Assembly: GCA_036852015.1 (NCBI GenBank)
Contig: JAANDG010000123.1
Span: 124,001-188,000 of the forward strand
Source of the DNA: Pelodera strongyloides
Taxonomy: Eukaryota > Nematoda > Chromadorea > Rhabditida > Rhabditidae
DNA: 64,000 bases
Direction of reading: 5' to 3'
Below are positions 23,655 to 35,600 of the stretch, in pieces (position 1 is the stretch's first letter; every line of letters starts with the position of its first letter). The translations under genes were made by a program, and so were the position numbers. The notes beneath the pieces are model-generated. The model was given only the letters and a program-made list of their open reading frames with translations. It was not told where the DNA came from and ran no database searches.

Positions 23655-23822
23655 AGAATTCCAACTAACAAGGGACACGGGTGACGTGACTGATAATCCA
23701 ACCAAAACATACGAGAGAGGCGGAAATGGGGTAAATCTCATACTAAACAAGCAAACAATTAATCGAACAAAAACTACCTGACTCGCTTGAAGTGCGCCCA
23801 AGGTGTACCATCTGTGCGCCGC

Positions 23823-23922
23823 TCACATGCCATCCAATTGATTTTCAATATCCGCGGCCATATCGTCCAGATCCGCATCCTCTTCCTCGTCATACGCCTA
23901 AACAACGATGCTCAATCTGCGG

Positions 23923-23969
<47 letters not shown>

Positions 23970-25369
23970 AGACAAACAGACAAACATACAGACATACAAA
24001 CAGAAAGACAGACACAGGGACAAACCAAGCTATAGAAACGAGTTCTTAACAGCCAAGTATGATTAGAAAAAAACTTTTACAAAGGTAAGAAGATATTACG
24101 ATTATTACGAAACTAACGAGCTCCATCACCGGATCGCCGAAAGTATCAAAAAGGCAATGTCATAAATTAGAAACTATATGTAACCAACGAACCACGTCAT
24201 CATCGGTATCTCCGGCTCCTCCTGTAGTATTCTGCTGGGCTTCCTTGTCCTCATCGGTATCGTCACCATAATCGACATCCGAGCTGAATAAAAATGAAAC
24301 TCAACATTCTATTCTAATAAGGATAAAATAATTGACTATACTTAAAGAGGCGCTACGCGTGGTTTGTGAAAGACACTTGGCATCGTTGTATAATACAGGG
24401 AAATTCAGTAGTCCAGCGGTCCAGCACAGCACACGCTTCACAAACCACCTGTCATAGCACTTTAAAGCTGAGACTTCATTCAAACACCACATAGAGTGTG
24501 CGGCAACCGACGGACTTACCACTGCACCACACGCTGGCGAAACTCAACAACTCACACATCATCCTCATCCCCATCGTCCTCCTCCTCGAGGGTCAGTCTC
24601 CTCTTCTTCCTCCCGGCTCCTCCCTCGTTGGCCAGCTCCACCGACTCACCTCCGTCGGTCAGGTCCGCGTCCGACACATTGTCCTCCGCTTCCGGACATC
24701 TATCACATTTTAGATAAGTTGTGTAAATTGTGTAGAAGATAAGCTGTGAAAAAGGCAACCCATCATATGTGTGTATTGTGACTTGTGACTGTGACCCGTT
24801 CTGTTAGGAAAAAGAAAATAAGCATTGGTTGGGTGACAGAGCGCTACATGTAAAGATCAGCGACCGTATTCATCAACACGCAGGGAGCCCTCCCTAGGGT
24901 CAAGAGCGCTGTGAATCTCATCTGCTCCGGCACTCTTTAGCTCCCTGACTGGGGAGGCCAGGGAGGGCTCCCTGCGTGTTGGTGAATGGGCCTCAGGGTA
25001 AGCGGGATGCGGATGGATGGGACTAATTCCACGTCATAACATACCGGACTGTTTCCTGAGCCGGAAACCGGGAAAGGCTAACGCAGTCCGTGTCCGGTTT
25101 AGAATACAAATCACGATGACATATTCAAAATACGCTAAGCCGTTAGCAACCACACCAGTTACACACCTTTTCCTCGTCTTATTTTCTGTCACTTTCGAAC
25201 TCCCTGCTCCCTCCTCCTCTGTCCCATCTCTCGTTGTATCGTCGCCGGTCGTCTCACCGCCTCCCGTCTCCGGATCGTCCTCATCGTCATCGTCGTCGTC
25301 ACCGAGTGCTTCATCTACCTGCAAGTGTTGACACCTAACCAGACGTTCGTCTTTCTCACGCTCTCCCCC

Positions 25370-25443
<74 letters not shown>

Positions 25444-25506
25444 AAAAAAAACCCCCAAACCACCCACCCCCCCCCCCCCCCACCCCCCCACCCCCCCCCC
25501 CACCCC

Positions 25507-25541
<35 letters not shown>

Positions 25542-28500
25542 TCTATCTCTCTACAACAAGCACATGTACAGGAACATCGTATACATCGGTATAGGCACGA
25601 CTACCCGTAAGTTCCCCAATTTAACGATACCACACCCACATCTATCCGCTCTCCTTTTTTTATAAAGAATATCTTTCATTTACCCCCCCCCCCCTCTCAC
25701 CATATGTCTCAGAAACGATAGCAATCTCTTATAATAGTGAACACTGCCTACAGGTACCCCACAAACTAACACACAAGGCCTGCTACGGAGTAAATCCTAC
25801 CTCATCACACATATTCTTCATATCACCCTTGCCAACAATGGGCAGGTCGCTCAGCTCCTTGATCAGATGCCGTCCGCTCTCATGCCCGCTCTCGGGCACT
25901 ATCGTGTCCTTGGTCAATTCAAAATCCTTCTCGTCGGCCTAAACTAGGAACACCTTGCCCGTCTGCAAAACGATCATAATATAATGAGCTGGATATATGC
26001 TATAGAAATGTATTACGAATTTGAAACACGGAGAAACACCGTGCTCTAATGGAGGGGTCTGTTTAGTTTAGTGATAAGAGTAGTTTATAAGGTAATGCCG
26101 TAAAGATACATATCACTCGGAACACAAAATTGGAATATCACCTTGGAAAAGATCAACGCCTGTCCAGAATTTCTTGAGGTTTTATCGCTTTAATAATATA
26201 CCCAAACTGCAGAGTTCCACGACAATAATTACAAACCGAAGTAAGAGAAACACTCACCTTGAGCCACTTTTCCACACAGGCATAGAGCCAAGCGGGCGTA
26301 ACCACGTGCTTACCCAGCTTTGCTGCTTGGTGCACTTTTCTGAAATTATAATTTTGTGAGAAAAGTGTTTACATTACACCACACATCGTCGACTACACAA
26401 AGAAGACGGTTCAGGACCACCCACGATGCCGTTCCAGACCGCCTATGAAGTCATTGCAGACCACCCACGAAGCCAGTTCAGACCGTCCATGAAAACCACC
26501 CACGAAGTCGTTTAAGACCACCACATTCGATCGAAGGCACCCACGAAAGAAAACACATGCCACTTACTTGCTACTTTCAGTTCAAATCATCAAATCCAAA
26601 ACATAATTACGACCTGATTCCATTTCATACGTTTGAATCTTCCCATAGGGTTCAAGGTTGCATGTTTCAAACAACTTTGATAAAGACCAAGTCGCCAGAC
26701 AAACACTGACGTCACTGACTTGATATCACGCCTAGTCAGAGCAAAGCTCTTGGCCTATGTCAGTCGGACCACCCAGAAGTTGAGGTTCTCACAAACAACG
26801 ATTCTAATAATAACCACGCTCAAACAACCACCAGTGGGAATTTTCTCAACAAGCTCGGGTACGACCACCTGCCGTTTATAATTAAAAAAACCGCTTACTG
26901 TGTTCCCCATCGAGCGGCAATAACGTGAGTGGTTTCCGTGGTTACACTCTCCATGACCTTCGCTCCAAACTGCACGCAGAGACGATAAACAACGGATTGT
27001 CGAGGGTCTTTGATTCCAAGCGGTACAACTCCTGAATATGCACTAACTTAAATGTTGAGAGAGTTATCAGAACCTAACTCTAACCAGCGACCCACCTTTC
27101 TGACGACATACCAATGACACGGCACGACTCAGCAGTGTAGCATAAGAAACAAGTCAGCTTGAATGATACAAACCACCAAATCGCTTAAAGAAATGGAATC
27201 TCAAAACTCAGCAACCAAACTCATGCTCATCAAAAAGAATTAACGAAAACATGAATAAGAAACAGGTAACACACCTGACAAAACAATATGGAGCCCACGC
27301 AGCACCTGCGATTTCAAGTAGCTGACGATCACCTAAAGGGAATAAACGGATTAGTTCAATGAAACTCTGAGCTACAGTTATGCGTCCTAGAGACGAACAT
27401 AGAATTCATCGGGCTCTAGTTCATCGGGGATGAATATAATGGCATGAGTTAAAGCGGAATACGGCCGGTTTTTGAAACACATCGAGTAACCAGCAATGTA
27501 TGCTGCTTATGCAAATTAACATAAATTAGAATAAAAAAATCGAGCTAAATTCTAGCAAATTAGCATAAATACGTAAGTATTGAGTTGTCCACGAGTCCAC
27601 GATGCGCTTCAAAACCCGGCTGGTATTTCGCTTTAATACTCAAATAAAAGGAGACTTCCGCTTCATAAGAACAAGTATTCTAACCAAACAAACCTTCAGA
27701 TCCTTAATCTCTCCCTTGGTATCGTAATGCTTATAAAAAGCCTGATGCACATCGGTTAGTACTCGTTCCACATGTTCCAGCACGTGATCATCATCGTTAA
27801 CTGAAAATTTTCATGCAGAAGCTACTGGAAAGTCGTAGTATCAGTCTATGAACAAAATAAAGCTCACCGCCTAGGGTAATTAACACTAGTACCTAAACTA
27901 CCTAAACTTTCTTTCTTTCTCTCTTCCTCTCCGCTTTTCTGCGTGCTGCCCCTGACTATCTCTAACTAGCAGTTTCAAGAATTTGAAAACACACAACACA
28001 CATACATTCTAAACACTTGTCAGTAACTTACCAGCTAAATCTGCCACCGGTTCATTGGCGTGTCCGCAAGCCGCTGCATTGATATCTCCCACTTCTTTGA
28101 AATAGCGGTAGGGCTTCACCTGTAACACAATACAACTACAAGACTCTACAAAAACGTCTATTAGACACCCTTGTCATCAGGAGCAGAACCTCCATCATGA
28201 ATCTACGTCGAAATTCTACACTTTCAGTGATATCAGCGTCAAGAAAACGAAATTTCCCCAACTTTAGTCATCAAATTTGGACAAAACACATAAAATAAAA
28301 AGAAGAAAGAAAAAAAACTTCAAAGCTATTCAAACCTGCACCAACGCTTCCGAATATTGCCAAACATCTGCGCGATCGTCGATAATTGCAATCAATTGAT
28401 CGCCACACGGAAAGAGCGCCTGAAACAGAACACAATAAACCTACACACATACTTACCTACACGAAACAATAAATGGTGGTTCTTAAAAAGTCATAACTTC

Positions 28501-31263
28501 CGACACTTTATCAGATACTGTATGTATACCCCTGCCTTACTCGAAATCTATCTTCACAACAGCCTACAACGCAGGGCATAAAACTCGTCGGGAAAAGCTC
28601 AAACCCACCATCCAAATTTATGCAATATGCTAATTCGGATGGTGGTTTCGTCAGTCGAGTCGGTTCGTCAACTAGTTTATGCATAAAAGGTTAGGTGATA
28701 ACGCAAGAAAGCAAACTGACCTTCAAATTGAGCGTCTTGTGATGTTGACTGAACAACTCATCTCGCGACATTATCCGATGCCCGAAAAACTTCTTATCCG
28801 GGTCGATGATCTAAATATTTTTATTGTTTACACAAAGAGGAGCACGTTCCAGTTCCAGTGCGCAAATCAGATCGAGGTCTACTCATGGTCCAAAGGGCGA
28901 AGCAGAATGCTTCAGGTACGGAACGCTAGACGAATGATACTGTTAAAGCGAACTACCGGCCGGTTTTTGAAACGCATCGTGGACAACTGAATATGTATTT
29001 ATGCTAATTTGCTCGAAATTAGCTCGATTTTTTTTTTATTGTAATATATGTTCATCTGCATAAGCTGCATAAGAATGCTGGTCTACTCGATGCGTTTCAA
29101 AAACCGGACACTATTTCGCTTTAATGCTTGTAAGCCGACAACAGTATACTGTAATGCCCACCTCAGCAATCCTATGTGCGTACTGTCGTTGTCCGTATGT
29201 GACAATGTGCATCTCATAAAGACGACTCATGTTCTCCAGAAAATCCTTCGTATATGGTCGTATTTTTGTGTAGTGCACTCCTCCATATAAGCTGTATTGA
29301 GTGATTTCGTTCTTCTAAAAACGACCATTACTATAACAACAACACTAAATGTTATTTACATGTAACACAAGACTCGCTTCAACTATAAGTCAAACAGACG
29401 CTGCGATCATCAATTATCAAGTATAAGGTCCTCACAAGTTTCTGAACCACATACTTGAAAACGAAGCCAAGAAACTACAAAAGTCACGCAGCCTGCAAAC
29501 CATTCAAAACAAAATAAACAAATCGAAGAGAAAAGGAAAACAAAATAAGAAAGTCAACTCTTTATCCATACCCCCTCAATATCCGATCCATGTGGCCGGT
29601 TGGTCGTGTGTATAATGGTTTGATCCAAATCCACGAGGAGCACCAGCTTCCTCGCCTTGAGCACGTGTTGCTGATCCGCGTTACCGAGTTGTTTGGCTAA
29701 CTAAATGATTTCTTATTAGCCGGACTCTCGATTACTCGCCCTAAGCCTTTCAATTTAATTCCAGAATCAATGGGATGCACACGCAAATCTGTACATCGGT
29801 GGCTAATAGCAAAATACAGATTCGACATTCGACCAGATTTTCTTTGATCTACTTTGATACTACATCAGATATACTTTGATTTTTCTTTTTCATCGTCTCT
29901 CACGGCGTTGCGCTCTGTTAATGAGTATAATAAATATTCAAATCAGATAATACTACCAAACAACAGAAGTAAACACTGTAAACAGGGTCCTAGTAACTAA
30001 ATTAGAATATGGCAAAAATAAACACACATACCTCATTGGAAACAATCAACTCGGGCACATGATGTATCATCGATACACTAGCTGACGTCACCTCCGCACG
30101 CTGTCCAGCGGCGCCCTCCTTCCTACAACAAGAAATATGACATATTACGACTAACAGTCACAAATCACACTCCGGAATGAAAACGATGCGAATCGGAGAG
30201 ATGCTTCACTGCGACACGCTTACCTAGTTTCCGTAAATCTAGTCGTTTCCTTTTTTACAAAACAATCAAATGAATCAAAACATTCAGATCGGACCACACT
30301 CCGGTTTCCTCGGGCAAATAGTCCCTGGGGACAGAAAATAGCATTCTAATGTGAGAGACGCGGAGAAAAAGACGGGGAATTCCCCATGGGGAATTGAGTG
30401 GTGAATATGGCCTCCGAGGATAGTCAACATACAAGTATAACAGCTAATAAAATATTGTGAAAACAAAAACACCAACCTTCTTAGATCTTTTCCGCACGAT
30501 CCGCACAAGTCTTTAATCACGATGGCGTGGTCGCAGTCGGTGATCTTGGCAACAACAGTTCCCGGTGAGATATGTTCACCTTTCGACGCGTGATTCTAAA
30601 CAACGTCATGTTAACATTATTCTCCATACATAATGGTTTAATTACCCAAGTTTGAGGTACTTATTCCGCCCTCATGATGTCGTAAAGACGAGTTTGCAGT
30701 AAAGACAATTTTACACCTGTGTCTTTGATGTTTATTACGAGAGTCGTAAATGTAAATGCTCGAAGTACCTTGACCATACATAAATAGGCAATAATCCAGG
30801 AACACGAAAAGCAAGGATAGTTAGGATAGATACGATATTGACAACCACGAAAGTAACACCTCGTGAGAAGCCCTTGCATGTGTTGACAGTATACAATCAC
30901 ACCAATGGTTGCTTGCAGTATTCTTTTAACAATCATTTAAAAAAACTGACTGAAAACGTGACCACTCCTTCCACCGCATTTTTTATCTTTCCGGTTGAGC
31001 TATCAGGACGACGGTACTCCAGAATAACCTGAAAATGAACTATTGAAATAAATGTATCTTATATTTAACATATACATCTTAGCACACGTTCAAAATTTAC
31101 AACGGCTGAGACCCATCTAGATAGCTCCAGTCTACCGTGGCCTAGGCTGCAGTAGCAAACCAAGAAAACTAACCTGATCCGGCATCGTATAGCTCATATT
31201 GGTCACTTTATGACCAATTACAACACAGTCCGGTGGCTCGCCTTCCGGGAAAATCACCTCCAT
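23823..31263 (-). CDS. CTDP1: RNA polymerase II CTD phosphatase FCP1 (632 aa)
   Basis: Eighteen exons join in frame: 31263-31174, 31028-30951, 30595-30477, 30122-30032, 29700-29572, 29314-29162, 28810-28721, 28419-28336, 28119-28032, 27800-27694, 27332-27275, 27031-26899, 26339-26258, 25938-25801, 25318-25167, 24699-24556, 24283-24196, 23897-23823. The nuclear enzyme removes phosphates from the Pol II C-terminal domain to recycle polymerase. The catalytic DxDxT motif is DLDQT at residues 150-154; IIDDR (262-266) supplies the later acidic pair. A BRCT domain spans about 343-434 (THVIAARWGTQ; TPAWLYACVEKW). The tail (435-632) is strongly acidic and ends DDMAADIENQLDGM, like the FCP1 C-terminus that binds TFIIF. 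Several introns hold MITEs, and one holds an A/C homopolymer block. Confidence 0.95.
23926..23966. repeat. (CA)n microsatellite
   Basis: About 20 uninterrupted CA units, followed by degenerate CAGA/CATA repeats, in the last intron of FCP1. Confidence 0.95.
24341..24466. mobile_element. MITE family 3 copy (short)
   Basis: Ends TTAAAGAGGCGCTACGCGTGG and CCACCTGTCATAGCACTTTAA, with GTTTGTGAA / TTCACAAAC inside. In an FCP1 intron. Confidence 0.75.
24860..24996. mobile_element. MITE family 4 copy
   Basis: Inverted CCGTATTCATCAACACGCAG / CTGCGTGTTGGTGAATGG with GGGAGCCCTCCCT blocks. In an FCP1 intron. Confidence 0.85.
25372..25541. repeat. Poly-A then poly-C low-complexity block
   Basis: About 70 nearly pure A bases are followed by about 100 nearly pure C bases (poly-G then poly-T on the FCP1 coding strand), in the intron between FCP1 exons 14 and 15. 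Its composition is unlike anything nearby. Open frames reading poly-Phe, Gly or Lys here are meaningless. Confidence 0.9.
26408..26542. repeat. Degenerate 30-35-bp minisatellite
   Basis: About four units built on GACCACCCACGAAG, CGTTCAGACC and relatives, in the FCP1 intron upstream of the last BRCT exon. Confidence 0.7.
27449..27636. mobile_element. MITE family 1 copy
   Basis: Ends TTAAAGCGGAATACGGCCGG and CTGGTATTTCGCTTTAA. In an FCP1 intron. Confidence 0.85.
28943..29123. mobile_element. MITE family 1 copy
   Basis: Ends TTAAAGCGAACTACCGGCCG and CACTATTTCGCTTTAA; ends about 40 bp from the donor of FCP1 exon 6. Confidence 0.85.
30290..30416. mobile_element. MITE family 5 copy, left end decayed
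   Basis: The right end GAGTGGTGAATATGGCCTC is intact and the core CCCTGGGGACAGAAAATAGC is conserved. The left end is eroded. In an FCP1 intron. Confidence 0.7.
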
Positions 31264-31977
31264 TTCTGCTCTTTACTTCTTCAAAATGAAAACGTTGGAC
31301 TAGGAAACATGGGAAAATAAAAACTACTCATCAAATAAACAACAACAACAATAATATTACAACCAACGGTGGAACTACAGTACTATAAACATCTCAAGGA
31401 CACACATGAATAAATACCAGACTCATTCTCCACGCATAATCATCACCCCCAAAATAACAAATATACAAATTTGGGAAAGAACCAAAGAAATAAAGTAAAA
31501 AGCGAAATTTCATAAACGTTTATTCATCTATAAAAATTACAAAAATAAATAAAGGACAACACAGTACAACATTCGGTTTTACAAATCAACTTTTCAAACG
31601 GTAATTACCTTTTGACAACCCAAGTGCACAAGTGCAGGTCAAAACATTTAAAATTCTATTTACAAATAATAAATGGAAATTTTTCAATATGAAAACGAAT
31701 AAAGGAATAACAAAACAAAAACCGGTTCAGTGAACTACACTCTGACAACAAATATGAAATATCTTATAGTATGAAATATAGAATGCCCAAAACCAACATT
31801 TAAAAAAAGTATGGGCATCACTAAATTAGTAAAAATACAAGTGAAAGTCTCACGATTAAAACAGCCTCACATCAGTCGAAAGGAAAAGAGGAATAGGAAT
31901 GATCTTAGCAAAGGAGCTCAAAATTGCTAAAGAAAATGCCCCAGAGAAGACAGACATCAAATACACTTCACATACCT

Positions 31978-32130
31978 TAAGCGGTACGGCACGTGGTTTT
32001 GAAGCGTACACTGTACAACTGCACTCTCATGTATTATAAGCAAATTGTATTTCCAAGTTTTTCCTTCATGGTACAGAAATTTGCACATAATACAGTATCT
32101 GTATACGCTTTGCAAAACACATATCACTCT
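31978..32130. mobile_element. MITE family 3 copy
   Basis: Begins TTAAGCGGTACGGCACGTGG with GTTTTGAAGCGTA, ending in the inverse CGCTTTGCAAAACACATATC. Right terminus partly decayed. Confidence 0.6.
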
Positions 32131-32313
32131 ACCACGCACACAAATAACCAAGACAAAGACTAAAACCAGAACAACATATCATAGAGGTTACAAGGTACAA
32201 GTCTGTCTACACCACGACCACTACACAAACCCACAAGGTGCCAGGAACTAAAATTCATAGCCTATATGCTAACTGATAAAGCTACAATCTTTTGCACAAA
32301 TTGTCACTAAACA

Positions 32314-32443
32314 GGGGCAATATTCACCACTCAATTCACCGAGGGGAACACGTTCTTTCCCTGCAACTCTCACAGTTGAATGCAATTTTCGCTCCCCAGG
32401 GAATATTTCCCCGAGGGAATCGAGTGATGAACATGGCTTCAGA
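32314..32443. mobile_element. MITE family 5 copy (diverged)
   Basis: Ends AATATTCACCACTCAATTC and inverted GAGTGATGAACATGGCTTC, with a CCCCAGGGAA / CCCCGAGGGAA core. Lies just 3' of the RBBP6 stop. Confidence 0.7.
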
Positions 32444-32665
32444 CAGCTGCTTCGATCAAGAAATATATATTCAATGAAACATCGAATGAGGCAAGATGGC
32501 CACCGCTAGCATGCACTCTTTTCTTGGGCACTGGGTACTGGGTAACACAATCATTTGGGAGCTTTCTTCCTATAAATATACCATTAGAATTCAAAAAAAA
32601 AATATTCAAAAAGTGGATACTGAACAAGAATTCGGATTATCGATTACAAAGAGTATTTATATTAT

Positions 32666-35600
32666 CTACTTATCCAAGTCCCACGTTATTCGAATCTTCA
32701 CTCCGGAACTCTTCTGCGATTGAGACGTGTCAAAGACCTGGAAGCAATGTATTCAGCATTCAAGCAGGAGTATCAGGTTAAACACACCGTTCTATACTTT
32801 AATGTACTTTACGCTGGCCCGCTATTCAAACACAGTAATATAATCGACAAACTGAAAATCACATCAACGAACGACACACACACACTTATTCCACTACCTT
32901 TAACCTTTAACGACCTAGAATATTAAAGCGGTGTAACGGCCGATCTTTGCAATGTTTGAATAAATACACTCACACGCATTATATGCAAATGATTATAATT
33001 AGAATAAAAATCGACGCCAATTCGACACCACTAGCCGTAAGACAGTTTTTATACGTATGACAGTTTTTAATATGCGTTTCAAAACCAGCTGTTATACCGC
33101 TTTAAAAGCAACAGAACTAAATAAAAGAATCACTCTCGCTCACCTTGGACGTGTCCGTCCTCGCCTTCGCCTTCTCCTTCTCCTTGCCCTTCTGCTCTTC
33201 CCTTTCCTCCTCTCTCTTCTCTTCGTCGGCCCTCTTCTTAGCACCGGCTTTCGCAGCCGACATCATTCGCATCTCACGAAGAGTACGAAGGCCAATACCC
33301 GGCAGAGCTGAAATACTAGCATGTTAGTTGCGTTTATTACTAAACATCAAAATAGAAAACAAATAACAAAATAGTGTAACAAATACTGCAAGACTCCCTG
33401 GCATCGATTCCATGTATTCGATTTATACCAAGCCCATCCTACTACAATATGCGTACAAATAGTATGCTGTAAAAGCTAACGCTCCCCACTGAAAGCGAAA
33501 GCTCTCAACTCCTCAGCATTTTAGGGTCAATACACAACACCTACAATAACAAAATGTAGAATACATATAAATGGTTTATTTAAGCAACGCAGCAAGAGAT
33601 AAATGAAGATAATATCTTTATGCGTTGCTTAAATAAACCATTTCTATGTATACTAGATAAAAATTGTTGTACATGACATTTCCGACCTTTTGACTTGGCG
33701 TCAGACTTCTCCTTCGGCTCCTTCTCCGCAGCCGCCGTAGACGCAGGTGCTGGGTTTAGTTCCTCAGGAAGAGGAGGTAGATCACTTGACGACGATGCCT
33801 CACTAGCCTTAGGCTTAAAGAAAAAGTAGAATTTTACAATAAGATACTTCGGGAATACGGAATAGTAAACGTTGGGAGGAAGAGTAAACCCATTTTCATT
33901 TTCCCAAATACTACCTCACGGACAAATAAAATAACAACACTACACTACAAACTATTTTCCATATTAAATATGATAATTTTTATTCTTATTCACAATCAGA
34001 AATGAAACCAACCTTTGCATCCTCAGCGACATCCTCCCTTGTTACAGTAACAGAGTCCGTGCTTGATCGTCTTCCTGAATATGTCCGATATCTCTTCATC
34101 ACAAACACATACTCAGCTTGTCGCAGGGAAACAACGTTTTCCACTATTCTCAAAAATATCTTTTTTTCCACTACTTTCTATACATATATCCTCTACGCTC
34201 TACGATTATCCTATATTACGCTATTAAGATCCTCTACGCTGCTACTCAGCGCATTACACATGTAGTGGAGCAGTGGTGAGTGTTACAAGTATCACATACA
34301 TAAATTCCGCTAAAGCTACAATGTGTACATGCTCAAAACTTTTCCAAGCTTCTAGCTAAAAGTTAAAATGCACTGTCGAAAAACAAACCTGCATCTTTCG
34401 CCTTTTCTCTTCTCGTAGGTTTATCCGCTACAACTTCTTCTTTCTTAGAATCTCGTCGCTCACGCTTCTCGTCCCTAAAAATAATACTAGGTCATAAACA
34501 CGTGTGTTGTCCAAAAAAGCCACAATTGTTTCAAAATTTCAAATACACACCGCACACTTCTTCATACATTCTCTTTGCCACACATAGGCTCCGTATTCAA
34601 GCATGATATAGTAAACTAAACTAAACTAAACTAAAGACAGTAGCACTCCAACCAAAACTAAACAACGATGAGCGTACCTGTCACCCTTCGCATCTTTGCT
34701 GTCTCTTCTATTCTCCCTCTTCTCTTCCTTTCTCTCATCCCGCGCACTCTTCTTCCCCTCCTTATCTGACGCTCTTTGTTTCTCTCGCCTCTCCTCTTCC
34801 AGTCTTGCTTGCTGTCGACGTTTCTCGATGATCATGTCCATTTCATTTTTGACCACACGTGGGGGAGTCCTTAATGAAACCATAAGGATATAATGACGCT
34901 TAGGTTAATTTAAGAAATCCAATGGTCATCTATGCAAGCAAACGCCCTAAAGCAGCCATCCTGGCCCTCCCTCATCCTATTTTTAAAAAGATAAGAGTTT
35001 ACGCCGAGTTCTTACGTTCTTAGATAGAAAAAACAAAGACTCACTTCTTCCTCTCTCGTTCCCTCTTTTCGCGTTCTCGCTCCTTCTGCCTGGCCCGTTC
35101 TTTTTCCTTCTCGCGTTCTCGCTCCCTCTCCAATTCCTTCTCTTTCGCCCGCTCCCTTTCTTTCTCCTTCTCTCGTTCGACGCGTCCTCTCTCTTTTTCT
35201 CGTTCTCTGGCCTTCTCCTTCTCTCTTTCCTTTTCTCTCTCCCGATGTTTCTCCTTTTCCTCTCTTTCTCGTCGGTCATCTCTCTTCTCCACCTTGTCTT
35301 TACGATCATCGCGTTTCCGGCTAGAAAACACAGAAATAATTACACACTAGTTATTTCTATAGAATACTACCGCTAAAAACCTAGACATGGTCACGTCATG
35401 TACGTGCCACCTTGCCAACGCAGTATAGTTCAGATCCCTGCTGATGTTAAACAAGTATCATGAGCCTAACCCTACCACCCACGAGCCCCAAGTAAGTAAT
35501 GTCTTGCTCACCTCGCATCTCTATGTTTCTCCTTCTCCTCTCTTCGCTGATGCTCATCGCGATGTCTTCCTTTCTCATCTGTTCTTTCTTTCACAGAAGA

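Larger units (their letters stand above)
19487..23822. other. Long intergenic region syntaxin-FCP1
   Basis: A 4.3-kb spacer. It contains a direct repeat at about 19,966-20,039 (GGCAGACAAAATAAT units), four MITEs listed separately, and one weak two-exon micro-ORF candidate (20,430-21,072). Nothing else was recognised. It must hold the syntaxin promoter and the FCP1 3'UTR. Confidence 0.5.
31264..32665. other. Spacer between FCP1 and RBBP6 (RBBP6 3'UTR / FCP1 promoter)
   Basis: AT-rich. A TTTATT on the plus strand (AATAAA on the coding strand) near 31,518 could be the RBBP6 poly(A) signal. Contains one family 3 and one family 5 MITE. No coding exon was seen. Confidence 0.45.

Noticed and set aside
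25034..25594. Open frames reading poly-Phe, poly-Gly or poly-Lys/Pro
   Set aside because: They are homopolymer artefacts of the A/C block; only the FCP1 exon at 25318-25167 is real there.
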